64,000 nt of DNA from Stutzerimonas stutzeri. GTDB taxonomy: Bacteria; Pseudomonadota; Gammaproteobacteria; Pseudomonadales; Pseudomonadaceae. The position numbers and the translations under genes are program-made. Below, piece by piece: positions 55,231 to 63,592 of this stretch (its first letter is position 1; each line of letters starts with the position of its first letter). The DNA is taken from the NCBI RefSeq assembly GCF_000590475.1, contig NZ_CP007441.1:4098660-4162659 (forward strand). The letters run 5' to 3'. The notes under the pieces are model-generated. The model did not search any database. It saw only the letters and a list, made by a program, of their open reading frames with translations, and was not told where the DNA came from.

Positions 55231-55297
55231 CTACTCCGGCACCTCCAGGCACACTTGAATCGCATCATGCCGCCAATACTCGAAGGCGCATTCGATG
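55231..55297 (-). pseudogene. 3'-end fragment of a GntR/UTRA regulator gene
   Basis: Minus-strand reading gives about 22 codons, ...FEYWRHDAIQVCLEVPE and a TAG stop. The intact regulator at 61322-62038 ends VEYWRHDAIHVCVEVPE. Over about 64 bp the DNA is near 84 percent identical by eye, and identity stops abruptly upstream. It is a duplicated tail or remnant of a related gene, left between immunity copies A and B. The 350-bp gap 55174-55523 also holds the coding remnant at 55295. Confidence 0.8.
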
Positions 55298-55483
55298 CAT
55301 CTGGCACCTCCCTCCGCAATCGAGGGCGTGGCCATCACGGAGTTGCTGCTGGCCCTGCGTATCGAAACGCGCAATGCGCAAGGCCAGTATCAGGCGATAC
55401 ACCATATGATTCGCCTGCAACACGATAATGAAGACAGCTACTTAACTAGCGAGCAAACACCTCGTGGGGCGCCGGCCGCCTAG
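55295..55483 (+). pseudogene. Possible coding remnant
   Basis: An open frame of 62 codons reads ...AITELLLALRIETRNAQGQY and ends with a Gly/Pro/Ala tail. There is no ribosome-binding site, and its start lies against the GntR fragment. It could be the C-terminus of another effector, since the 1105-residue effector also ends with an alternating beta-rich stretch, but I cannot align them. Low confidence that it is a gene. Confidence 0.3.
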
Positions 55484-55523
55484 CTGACTCTCGACTCGCT
55501 TCTTTACCCGCTACAGGCCCGTC

Positions 55524-56589
55524 ATGACCCTGCCCGACAGCAACGCTACACAGTTTCTCAAGCAGCAACCCAAGGCGGGCGATACCCAACCCTTTCCTTC
55601 CGGGCAAATCACCTACCTGGCACCGCTGCCCCTACCTACCCAGCATCCGGCGCAGGATTACAGTCATGCCGTGGGCGAGATGAATGAGACCTATCTGGAC
55701 TTTGGTACAGGGTTGCCCCAGGTGTTTGGCTGGCAAATGCTGATTGGCGGGCCTTTCGCACTCTTTGCAATGATCACTTATTTGCTACCCATGATTGCAG
55801 CTTTACTGGCGTTGGGCGTGGGGGGGGCTGGACGATGCGAAAGATTTTTTTTACGGCACGTATGGCGAAGCGCAATGGGTAGGCGCAGTTACAGGACTCT
55901 CTTGCGGCGCTCTCAGCTTTTTCGTTTGGCTCCAGACTCGCAGCAAAGCCAGCCATATAAGACCCACCCGCTTTAACCGCCAACGCCGCGAAGTGTGCTT
56001 TGTGCCCATTGGCGATCGTGATCCAATTGCCGTGCCCTGGGAGTCGCTTTCCGCTTGGGTGATTCAGGCTCAGGGAGCTACCCAGTATGGCGTGCAGCGT
56101 CAGTACGCCATGGGCGTGGGCTTTCATCATGCGCCCAGCGGGCGCGACTGTACCTTGGAGTTCCCCTGCGCCGGTCTACCTCTGGCCATCAGCAACTGGG
56201 AGGCCATTCGCGCCTATATGGAGTACGAGGTGCATAGCCTCAAGGACATCCAAGATCCGCTGGAACTACAAGGCCCGGACGACCCGCCCCACGAAGGCCT
56301 GCACACCTTCCGCAATGCCCGTCAGCGCCTGCACCGCCGCTTCCGCGAGGGCGAGGTGGGCGTATTCGGCGTTTTCGGTTGGTACCTCTACCATGTAATG
56401 ACGCTCTGGACGCTGCCCAACTACATGACCGAATGGGATATCCGCAGCATCAAACGCAAAAGCCGCGCCGCCCTGCCGCGCACCATGCATGAATGGTCCA
56501 AACCCCTGCCGCCCGAGCAATGGGCCAAACCCAGCGCCGAGTTACAGCGCCTGAGCCAGCAGGTAAAAGCCCTGCACACAAAACTGTGA
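55524..56589 (+). pseudogene. Probable immunity protein copy B, frameshifted at a G8 tract
   Basis: The frame from the ATG at 55524 resembles copy A (YLAPLPLPTQHPA, MNETYLDFG, one hydrophobic helix) until GVGG. There a run of eight G (55820-55827) shifts the reading to a false tail ending at 55976. The true continuation, LDDAKDFFYGTYGEAQW, the second helix, FNRQRREVCFV and SKPLPPEQWAKPSAEL, runs in the next frame to 56589. With seven G the gene would read through as about 354 codons. It may be a real pseudogene, a phase-variable gene or a sequencing slip. Confidence 0.82.
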
Positions 56590-56714
56590 ACTACGGCGGC
56601 TGACCCGCCAGAGAGGCTGAATAAACTGCGGCATGCGGCAGGCGGATGCAAGCAAAGCGCCAGCCCCGAACTTCAACACGACCGACGTTCCGTTCTGGGC
56701 CGATGAGAAGACCC

Positions 56715-57780
56715 ATGCTGAATCCTGACCCTTTCTACAGCCCCGGCGCCTACGATCCGGAGCAGATTCCCGAGCAACCACCAGCCGAGAAACAGCCGTG
56801 GTTACGCCGCTTTGGCAGCGTGCGTATGCCCTGGGGGGGCACTCAGGACATGCTCCCTTACTGTGTACTGACGAATATCAAACCAACTGATTTACGTTTG
56901 GTGGAGACGATCACAAAGGAAAAAGTAGAGCAGTAGAACACGGAAACTATGTTCCGAAATTACTGGAGCATTTAGACCTGCATGATCGTTTAGATAACGA
57001 AAAAATCAGGCATGCTCAGTTCCCTGGTAGCTCAAAATTTTGGATTTACTTAAAGACGCTTGGAGATGTAGGGGTTTTTTTCTATCTCCAATTGCACTTC
57101 TCTCATTTGCATCAATCACTAACTACACACAAGTAGGCTGGCAAAGCGAGCTATCAAAAAACCTTTTAGATGCTTTTGTTTTTGTTGTCCTACCTTCTCT
57201 ATTGATGTGGGGGCTAGGCTGGCTCGTAATCAATCACTTCCCCAAACTCTGGATCAAACCCTCCAGAGGCCCACTCTGGGAATTTAACCGCCGTACCGGG
57301 CTGGTCACCGTCTTCGATTATGACAATAACGGCGAATACAAGAAGAATGGCACTATCGGCGAAAAGGTCGCCCCGTTCTAGGAGTTCGATGCCTATATCA
57401 CCACCACGCCGGATCGTCAGGGCCTTCCCAACAACGTGTTGTGCATCGTCCATCGTTACCGGAATATCTGGATCAATATGGCCCACTTCGTCGGTGCCAG
57501 CGGCAGCACCTCAGTGCCCTGCGCACTCTGGGACTACCTGCAGAACTATATGGATGTCAGCAAACCCCTGCCGGAAACCCCGGAGCTGGAAGCCTTCCGC
57601 CAGCTCGATCCCATCACCGCCGAACACGACCGCCATACCGGCCGCGAACCCCGCTACTGGCGCGACATGGACGACGCCGCCTTCAAAGCCAAGGTGCGGG
57701 AAATGACCGAACGCATTCCCCAGATCGACACCTTCAGCCGCCCCAACCTGATGGCCCGACATGTGAGCTACGGCGGCTGA
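56715..57780 (+). pseudogene. Immunity protein copy C, multiply disrupted
   Basis: Homologue of copy D (57894). It starts MLNPDPFYSPGAY, PWLRRFGSVRMPWGGTQDML, then meets a frameshift and a stop at 56934-56936. The next segment (LHDRLDNEKIRHAQFP, FWIYLK) is in another frame. A second shift occurs at the T7 run near 57074-57080, and KVAPFY of copy D is KVAPF-TAG here (57379-57381). The remainder (EFDAYITTTPDRQG to HVSYGG) is open and nearly identical to copy D. Three lesions make it a pseudogene, though pieces could still be read. Confidence 0.88.
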
Positions 57781-57893
57781 GCAGCCAGAAAGGCTGGATA
57801 AACTGCGCATGCCGGAGAGACGGATGCAAGCAAGGCGCCAGCCCCGAACTTCAACACGACCAACCTTCCCCTTCTGGGCCAACGAGAAGACCC

Positions 57894-58961
57894 ATGCCGA
57901 ATCCTGATGCCTTCTACAGCCCCAGCGCCTACAGCGCAGAGCATATTCCCGACCAGCCGCCGGCCAGCGAACAGCCCTGGCTGCGCCGCTTCGGCAGTAT
58001 GCGTCTACCTTGGGGAAGTACTCAGGACATGCTCCCCCCGTGCGTACTGACAAATATCAAACCAGCGGACTTGCGTTATCAGGAAGAGCTCGACAGGGTC
58101 AGGAGCGAGCAAAAGAGTCGTGGCGAATATATACCCAAACCATTTGAACATATCGATTTTCACGACAGGCTGGACAACGAGAAAATCCGCCACGCCCAAC
58201 TACCAGCAAGCTCAAAGTTCTGGATATATATGCAGATCATTGGAAGAGGAGGAGCAATAATCATTTCCCCCTTTGTATTTGTCTCGTGCTTTATAGGCAT
58301 CGATTTCGGGAAGCCTGATTGGTGGCGTTTTTTTTTAGATGGTCTATTCGAGATGTTCATCTTCTTCTGCCTTCCTTTACTAGTTGCTTGGGGAATAGGC
58401 TGGCTTGTAATAAATCACTTTCCGAAACTCTGGATCAAACCTTCCAGAGGACCATTGTGGGAGTTCAACCGCCGTACCGGACTGGTCACCGTGTTCGATT
58501 ACGACAATAACGGCGAATACAAGAAGAATGGCACTATCGGCGAAAAGGTCGCCCCGTTCTACGAGTTCGATGCCTATGTCACTACTACACCGGATCGTCA
58601 GGGCCTGCCCAACAACGTGTTGTGCATCGTCCATCGCTACCGGGATATCTGGATCAATATGGCCAACTTCGTCGGTGCCAGCGGCAGCACCTCCGTGCCC
58701 TGCGCACTCTGGGACTACCTGCAGAACTATATGGATATCAGCAAACCCCAGCCGGACACCCCGGAGCTGGAAGCCTTCCGCCACCTCGACCCCATCACCG
58801 CCGGACACGACCGCCATACCGGCCGCGACCCCCGCTACTGGCGCGACATGGACGATGCAAGCTTCAAAGCCAAGGTGCGCGAAATGACCGAACGCATCCC
58901 CCAGATCGACACCTTCAGCCGCCCCAATCTGATGGCGCGGCATGTGAGTTACGGAGATTGA
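57894..58961 (+). CDS. Probable inner-membrane immunity protein, copy D (intact)
   Basis: 355 residues from the ATG at 57894 (MPNPDAFYSPSAY). The open frame extends far upstream only because it reads through copy C. The N-terminal domain has PWLRRFGSMRLPWGSTQDML. Two hydrophobic helices follow at about 107-135 and 145-172, and a cytosolic domain begins LWEFNRRTGLVTVFDYD. The end HVSYGD matches the tails of copies C and E. It shares the layout, and the FNR-x4-V element after the second helix, with copies A and B, but otherwise is a different subfamily. An immunity role is inferred from position. Confidence 0.8.
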   Translation: MPNPDAFYSPSAYSAEHIPDQPPASEQPWLRRFGSMRLPWGSTQDMLPPCVLTNIKPADLRYQEELDRVRSEQKSRGEYIPKPFEHIDFHDRLDNEKIRHAQLPASSKFWIYMQIIGRGGAIIISPFVFVSCFIGIDFGKPDWWRFFLDGLFEMFIFFCLPLLVAWGIGWLVINHFPKLWIKPSRGPLWEFNRRTGLVTVFDYDNNGEYKKNGTIGEKVAPFYEFDAYVTTTPDRQGLPNNVLCIVHRYRDIWINMANFVGASGSTSVPCALWDYLQNYMDISKPQPDTPELEAFRHLDPITAGHDRHTGRDPRYWRDMDDASFKAKVREMTERIPQIDTFSRPNLMARHVSYGD

Positions 58962-59024
58962 ACGACAGCCGAAAATAAATCTGCCCCTTTCCGCTCGCTA
59001 TCTCTCTCTTACACCGGATATCAC

Positions 59025-59992
59025 ATGAATTGTTCACTCAATTGGGCCTCCTTCAGGCATCCAGCCACATGCGCGATGATTTTAGTCAGCCTCGCTCAAC
59101 TGGGCTGCGATGCACAGACATCCAATGAGAGTCCCGTCGTCGAAAACGCAGAAGTACAGGTTCCGCAACCAACCGAAGTGCACCTCCCGGTATCCTTCGC
59201 TTCCGGCGATACTAGCCGATACCGCGTTCTGGCCACGACTAAACGTGGCGTGAGATTCTTTCCGCGATTATCAAGTATCGAGCCGAAAGAAAGCACTACC
59301 GAGTTTGGATTGGTATTCAAAGTTACGTCAGTGGAAGCCGATGGCGTGATTTTGACAGCCCATGTGGACTACGTGGCCACTCGGGCAAATGTTGGGACAA
59401 TGCTTTTCCGATCGACACGCGTCAAAATCTTACTCAGATGAACGATATGTCCGCTGGGGACTATGAGATCAAGCACCCTGGCCTTAGGGATCTGGACCAT
59501 CCGCTAAACGCCAGCTGGCGGGTATTCAAGGCAATCACTGAAGAACCTTTCCAGATTTACCTTGACCGTGATGGTGGCTTCATGGAGCTGCAAGGTTATG
59601 CTCCTAAGACAGGGGACGCTGATAGCCTAAACCTGCTGGCACCCGGTAGGCTAGCTATGATGCTATGCCTAATGCTGCCGCCTCATCAGCCGGAGTACGT
59701 CTCTGTCGGCGACCGATGGACCGGGCAATGCAATGGACAGTCAACATCCTTCGAAATCGCCCGTGTCAGTAGTAATCGCGCCATTTACGCCGGTGCATTG
59801 AGCTATCAGCGAGACGGCACGCTTTACACAAGTGAAATCCGCGGGAATATGTACGACATGCTGGCTAGCGGCGAGATCCACCTAGGCCAATCCCACCGCA
59901 AGGAACAGGACGCCCCAGGCCTCGGCAATTTAGTAACGACGAGTACCGTGGACATCACAGCCACAGCACAGGTAGCACGACGGACGCGCTGA
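59025..59992 (+). pseudogene. Putative lipoprotein/secreted protein split by a frameshift
   Basis: Frame 1 (59025-59441) starts MNCSLNWASF, has a hydrophobic segment ending LAQLGC (a weak lipobox), and reads TSRYRVLATTKRGVRFFPRL to LFRSTRVKILLR. Frame 2 (59438-59992) reads on without a ribosome-binding site: IDTRQNLTQ then MNDMSAGDYE. The two parts together (about 322 codons) look like one exported protein with a one-base loss near 59415-59435. The overlap ATGA could also allow coupled translation of two proteins. No function recognised; it is flanked by direct repeats of the copy D 3' end. Confidence 0.6.
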
Positions 59993-60120
59993 CATATATC
60001 TCCCAACTAAGTCCATTGCTTCGTGATCACCTCGATTATTTGCCGCACCGAACTTCGTCAGCCTAATTTCTGCTGGATTGCGCCGCTAGCGGACACCTCT
60101 AGGCCAACATCGGAGTTACG

Positions 60121-60247
60121 TTGCTGGCCCGACTTGGACGACGAAACGTTGAATACCAAGGTGCGCGAAATTACCGAACGCATCCCCCAGATCGACACTT
60201 TCAGCCGCCCGCACCTGATGGCGCAGCATGTGAGTTATGGGGGTTGA
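60121..60247 (+). pseudogene. 3' remnant E of a copy C/D-type immunity gene
   Basis: The frame LDDETLNTKVREITERIPQI, DTFSRPHLMAQHVSYGG matches the last 45 or so residues of copy D, with several substitutions. The flank after the stop (GTTGAACAACAGCCGAAAAT) also matches that after copy D. Nothing matching the rest of the gene precedes it. The region 59993-60316 holds this remnant and no intact gene. Confidence 0.82.
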
Positions 60248-60337
60248 ACAACAGCCGAAAATAAATCTGTTCCCTTTCCGCTAAATATCCATCGCAACTA
60301 AACAGTAACTAGCCTCTTGGCTAATAAGGAATGGTCA

Positions 60338-60937
60338 TTGCAACAACGGGTCCGACTTTACGCCAATAACTGCCACTTCACCGATGACAAGTTTGATCGA
60401 TATGAACCGCTGGTGCGGCAGCCCAATACTCACCAGGGAAAAATTTTTCTAGCATGTCTTGCAACCTCACTCGGGCTGTTCTTGTTTGGCGTGATAACCG
60501 AGCGTGACTGGCTCGCGGGCACCATGGGATTGGCGACGCCAATTGTGCCATTTGTTGTCCTTTACTTGCGTGGGCGCGGAGTTCCCGAGGACAAGATCGA
60601 GGCGTATGCAGTACAGAGGGGGCTACTGCTGATATTCGAATGCGGCCAGTTTTCGGAGCTTTCTGCCGAGATTCTGATTCCGTTTACCGAGATCACCTCG
60701 ATCATCCTGGAATCGAAAGTGGTGTACGAGGGACGCTTGGGGCCCCACCGGTGGCGACAATACCGAATCAGTACCTCCCGCGCCGGAGAAACGCCGCACG
60801 TACTGATCAATACCTTTAGGCCAATGCATCTAGTCCTGCAAGATCTACGGAGGCTGTCCGCACTATCTGGAGCGAACCAAATCGACATGCAGCTTATAGC
60901 TCCACAGGAAGAAATCGCGGCGCTGAGAACTCATTAG
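60338..60937 (+). CDS. Hypothetical membrane protein of the immunity region
   Basis: 199 residues from a TTG at 60338 with AAGGA 7 nt upstream; another TTG at 60317 is possible. Residues about 36-55 and 60-80 are hydrophobic (KIFLACLATSLGLFLFGV, MGLATPIVPFVVLYL). A soluble beta-rich domain follows (EILIPFTEITSIILESKVVY). The layout of two helices then a cytosolic domain resembles the immunity copies, but no sequence motif is shared, so I give no family. It could be a further immunity protein. Confidence 0.55.
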   Translation: MQQRVRLYANNCHFTDDKFDRYEPLVRQPNTHQGKIFLACLATSLGLFLFGVITERDWLAGTMGLATPIVPFVVLYLRGRGVPEDKIEAYAVQRGLLLIFECGQFSELSAEILIPFTEITSIILESKVVYEGRLGPHRWRQYRISTSRAGETPHVLINTFRPMHLVLQDLRRLSALSGANQIDMQLIAPQEEIAALRTH

Positions 60938-61321
60938 ATTGGCCGCCAGCTCAGAAACGATGCGATAACGCGTGCGCCTCGACGGGCACTGTCCGATTAA
61001 TAATTTTTTAGCACGCGCAGGATTTGTCCCTCGACGCCTGACTGAATGCTCGCACTGAACGGGCAACAACGGCTTCGCTATGGAAATCGTGCCGAAAAGC
61101 CCAGACAGCGCTCCGACCAAGCGGTCCACTACTTGGACCGCTCATTACGATGTTGCTTCACTAGAAGCTCCCTCCCCGCGTCCTCTCAGCTTCCGAATTC
61201 GCCGAATGGGTAAGCCTGCCGACCTCGCGGTGGGCCATACGCTCACCCAGCTGGAACGATCAATCGCTGAGTGCAAAGCGAATCTGACGTTGCTGGCCCA
61301 ACCCACCTAAACGGCCTACCC
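60938..61321. other. Gap without a supported gene
   Basis: 384 bp between the hypothetical gene and the GntR gene. A 76-codon open frame at 61080-61310 (MEIVPKSPDS, TLTQLERSIAECKANLTLLA) has no ribosome-binding site and no recognisable family, so I do not call it. No repeat or clear terminator stands out. Confidence 0.5.
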
Positions 61322-62038
61322 TCACTCCGGCACCTCCACACACACATGAATCGCATCGTGCCGCCAGTACTCCACATCGCAATCGATGATTCGCTCGTGC
61401 TGGTCGCGGTTGAGGCGGGTGATGCGCAGGGCGGGGCTACCGGGGGCGGTGCGCAGGGTGGTGGCGGCTTCGGGATGCAGGGCGGTGGGGACCATGTCGA
61501 AGCGGACGCGGCCGTAGCGGATGTCATATTCGCTGGCATATAGCTCGGTCAGCGAGCGGGTCAGGTCGTAGTCGAGAATGTCTGGGAAGTAGCTGGGGTT
61601 CAGATAGTGTTCAACGTAGAGCACCAGCCGACCGTCGATGCGCCGGGCGCGGCGGATCTGGATGACACCGGACAGCGCGGGCAATCCCAGTCGCGCGCAG
61701 ATGTCCGCTGCGGCGGGCACTAACCGGGCAGACAATACCTCGGTTGCCGGGAGCCTGCCCTGCTCGCGGACCATGGCGTGGAAGTGGCTACGCACCAGCG
61801 GGTTGTAAGCGATCCGAGGCGGTGAGACGAACCATCCACGGCGATCCTCTCGGTAGATCAACCCTTGCGACTCGAGCTGGCCCAGCGCCTCTCTCAGCGT
61901 GATGCGCGTGGTATCGAAGAGCTCGCTGAGTTTGCGCTCGGATGGCAACTGCCCGCCGGGCTGCAGCAATCCATGGGCGATCTGCTCCTGCAAGGACCGA
62001 CAGATTGCCGTAACCGCCCGTGGTGACTCGTCACGCAT
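61322..62038 (-). CDS. GntR-family regulator with UTRA ligand domain
   Basis: 238 residues. The winged helix is at about 10-75 (GLLQPGGQLPSERKLSELFD, TRITLREALGQLESQGLIY), and a UTRA (HutC/PhnF type) sensor domain at about 90-235 ends in DCDVEYWRHDAIHVCVEVPE. I chose the ATG at 62038 with GAGGAG 7 nt upstream. A CTAG-centred palindrome 15 bp upstream suggests autoregulation. It is divergent from an ABC solute-binding protein. Phosphonate or related organophosphorus compounds are plausible signals because of the phosphatase-like neighbour; this is inference. Confidence 0.9.
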   Translation of the reverse strand: MRDESPRAVTAICRSLQEQIAHGLLQPGGQLPSERKLSELFDTTRITLREALGQLESQGLIYREDRRGWFVSPPRIAYNPLVRSHFHAMVREQGRLPATEVLSARLVPAAADICARLGLPALSGVIQIRRARRIDGRLVLYVEHYLNPSYFPDILDYDLTRSLTELYASEYDIRYGRVRFDMVPTALHPEAATTLRTAPGSPALRITRLNRDQHERIIDCDVEYWRHDAIHVCVEVPE

Positions 62039-62052
62039 CAATTTCTCCTCAA

Positions 62053-62066
62053 CTGGACTAGTCCAG
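62053..62066. promoter_or_regulatory. CTGGACTAGTCCAG palindrome before the GntR gene
   Basis: Perfect 14-bp palindrome, 15 bp upstream of the regulator ATG. UTRA-type GntR proteins often bind TGGTCTAGACCA-like sites, so this is a likely autoregulatory operator. Confidence 0.65.
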
Positions 62067-62354
62067 CACCAGGACGGAGCGCTTGCTCTCGTCATTTCAC
62101 CCGCAAACGCTTTTCAGGTTAGGCAAGCCGGATGACCGCCGCATGACATTGGCACGCAATGCCGGCCGCCACAGCGGGTGTTTCGGTCCACTCAAGCGTA
62201 TCGGCAACTTTCGATGGAGCCACGCCAGGCAAGCTTCTCAGGCTGAGCTAGGCTTGCTACGGCACTCCTGTCGCGGTGTCGCCCCCAAGAGGCGGCGGCG
62301 GAGGCAACGACATCAAAATGTCATTTGCACCCCCTAGATTGGCTTCAGTCTTGC

Positions 62355-62366
62355 TGACCTAGACCA
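62355..62366. promoter_or_regulatory. TGACCTAGACCA site before the solute-binding protein gene
   Basis: Near-palindrome centred on CTAG, two bases short of TGGTCTAGACCA and 20 bp before the ATG of the ABC protein. The 348-bp divergent gap 62039-62386 holds this, the palindrome at 62053, and no gene. Confidence 0.5.
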
Positions 62367-62386
62367 ACCTGCGAAAGGAGCTTCTG

Positions 62387-63445
62387 ATGAAACGACTGCT
62401 GCTGGCTTCACTGCTGGGATCGGCGATCGCCCTGGCGACATCGGCGAACGCTGCACAAACGGACCTGAAAGGCCTCGAAGAGGCGGCTCGCGCAGAGGGT
62501 GAGGTCAATAGCGTCGGCATGCCGGACAGCTGGGCCAATTGGAAGGACACCTGGCAGGACCTGGAGAAGAAGTACAGTCTCAAGCACATGGACACCGACA
62601 TGAGTTCGGCCCAGGAGATCGCCAAATTCGCCGCCGAGAAAGACAACGCCACCGCCGACATCGGTGACGTCGGCGCGGCATTCGGGCCGATCGCCGTGCA
62701 GCAGGGCGTTACCCAGCCGTACAAGCCGAGCAACTGGGAGCAAATCCCGGACTGGGCGAAGGACAAGGACGGCCACTGGATGCTGGCCTACACCGGTTCG
62801 ATCGCCTTCATCGTCAACAAGCAGCTGGTCGACAAGGCGCCGTCCTCCTGGGCCGAGCTCAAGGATGGCAAGTACAAGGTCGCCATCGGCGACGTCAGCG
62901 CAGCGGCCCAGGCGGTGAGCGGGGTGCTGGCGGCTGCCATCGCCAACGGCGGTGACGAGACGAACATCCAGCCGGGCCTGGATTATTTTGCCGAGATCGC
63001 CAAGCAGGGCCGCCTGTCCTTGTCGAACCCGACCATCCAGACGCTGGAACGCGGCGAAGTGGAAGTGGGCGTGGTCTGGGATTTCAATGGCCTGTCTTAC
63101 CGCGATCAGATCGACCCCAGCCGCTTCGAGGTGCTGATCCCTTCCGATGGCTCGGTGATTTCCGGCTACACCACCATCATCAACAAGTACGCCAAGCACC
63201 CCAACGCCGCCAAGCTGGCACGCGAATACATCCTTTCCGACGCCGGGCAGATCAACCTGGCCAAGGGCAACGCGCGACCGATCCGCGCCGAGCACCTGAC
63301 CCTGCCCGCCGAGGTGCAGGCCAAGCTGCTACCGAACGAGCAGTACGCCAAGGTCAAACCCATCGAGAACGCCGAAGCCTGGGAAGCGACGTCCAAGGCG
63401 CTGCCGCAGCAGTGGCAGGAAACCGTGATCATCGAAATGGAGTGA
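62387..63445 (+). CDS. ABC transporter periplasmic solute-binding protein
   Basis: 352 residues with a signal peptide (MKRLLLASLLGSAIALATSANA, cut near residue 22-23). The mature protein is of the spermidine/iron/phosphonate-type family 1 binding fold: EEAARAEGEVNSVGMPDSW, DIGDVGAAFG, YTGSIAFIVNKQLVDK, GEVEVGVVWDFNGLSY, KYAKHPNAAKLAREYILSD. AAAGGAG precedes the ATG. The ligand cannot be told. With the UTRA regulator and the phosphatase-like gene it looks like the start of an organophosphorus uptake operon whose permeases lie beyond the window. Confidence 0.9.
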   Translation: MKRLLLASLLGSAIALATSANAAQTDLKGLEEAARAEGEVNSVGMPDSWANWKDTWQDLEKKYSLKHMDTDMSSAQEIAKFAAEKDNATADIGDVGAAFGPIAVQQGVTQPYKPSNWEQIPDWAKDKDGHWMLAYTGSIAFIVNKQLVDKAPSSWAELKDGKYKVAIGDVSAAAQAVSGVLAAAIANGGDETNIQPGLDYFAEIAKQGRLSLSNPTIQTLERGEVEVGVVWDFNGLSYRDQIDPSRFEVLIPSDGSVISGYTTIINKYAKHPNAAKLAREYILSDAGQINLAKGNARPIRAEHLTLPAEVQAKLLPNEQYAKVKPIENAEAWEATSKALPQQWQETVIIEME

Positions 63446-63468
63446 CCGGCAGCCAACCGGCTCAGGAT

Positions 63469-63526
63469 CGTAGGATGGGCTTTAGCCCCAAAAAAACGCG
63501 GACTGTGGGCTGAAGCCCACCCTACG
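63469..63526. repeat. GTAGGGTGG-type palindromic repeat, copy 2
   Basis: CGTAGGATGGGCTTTAGCCCC and GTGGGCTGAAGCCCACCCTACG face each other across a short A-rich loop, each arm also folding on itself. It lies between the solute-binding protein gene and the next gene and could attenuate read-through. The other copy is at 28264-28337. Confidence 0.7.
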
Positions 63527-63592
63527 AACTGGAGACATACCTGTAGGAGCAACGACTCGGCGTCTCCTACCAAGGCAAGCAGGGTAGCAAGC

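Larger units (their letters stand above)
56586..58961 (+). repeat. Tandem duplication of an immunity gene unit (about 1.18 kb period)
   Basis: The stretch beginning GTGAACTACGGCGGCTGA at 56586 is repeated from GTGAGCTACGGCGGCTGA at 57765. Both go through the same spacer (GGATGCAAGCAA, CGCCAGCCCCGAACTTCAAC, GAGAAGACCCATG) into copies C and D. Divergence is highest in the membrane-helix region and lowest in the last 550 bp. The first unit starts exactly at the stop of copy B, so the C/D-type 3' end has been joined to copy B. Confidence 0.85.

Noticed and set aside
57441..57893. N-terminal extension of immunity copy D
   Set aside because: The frame is open only through an out-of-frame reading of copy C, and copies C and D share an ATG after the same GAGAAGACCC spacer.
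61080..61310. 76-codon open frame before the GntR gene
   Set aside because: No ribosome-binding site, family, or codon pattern to support it.
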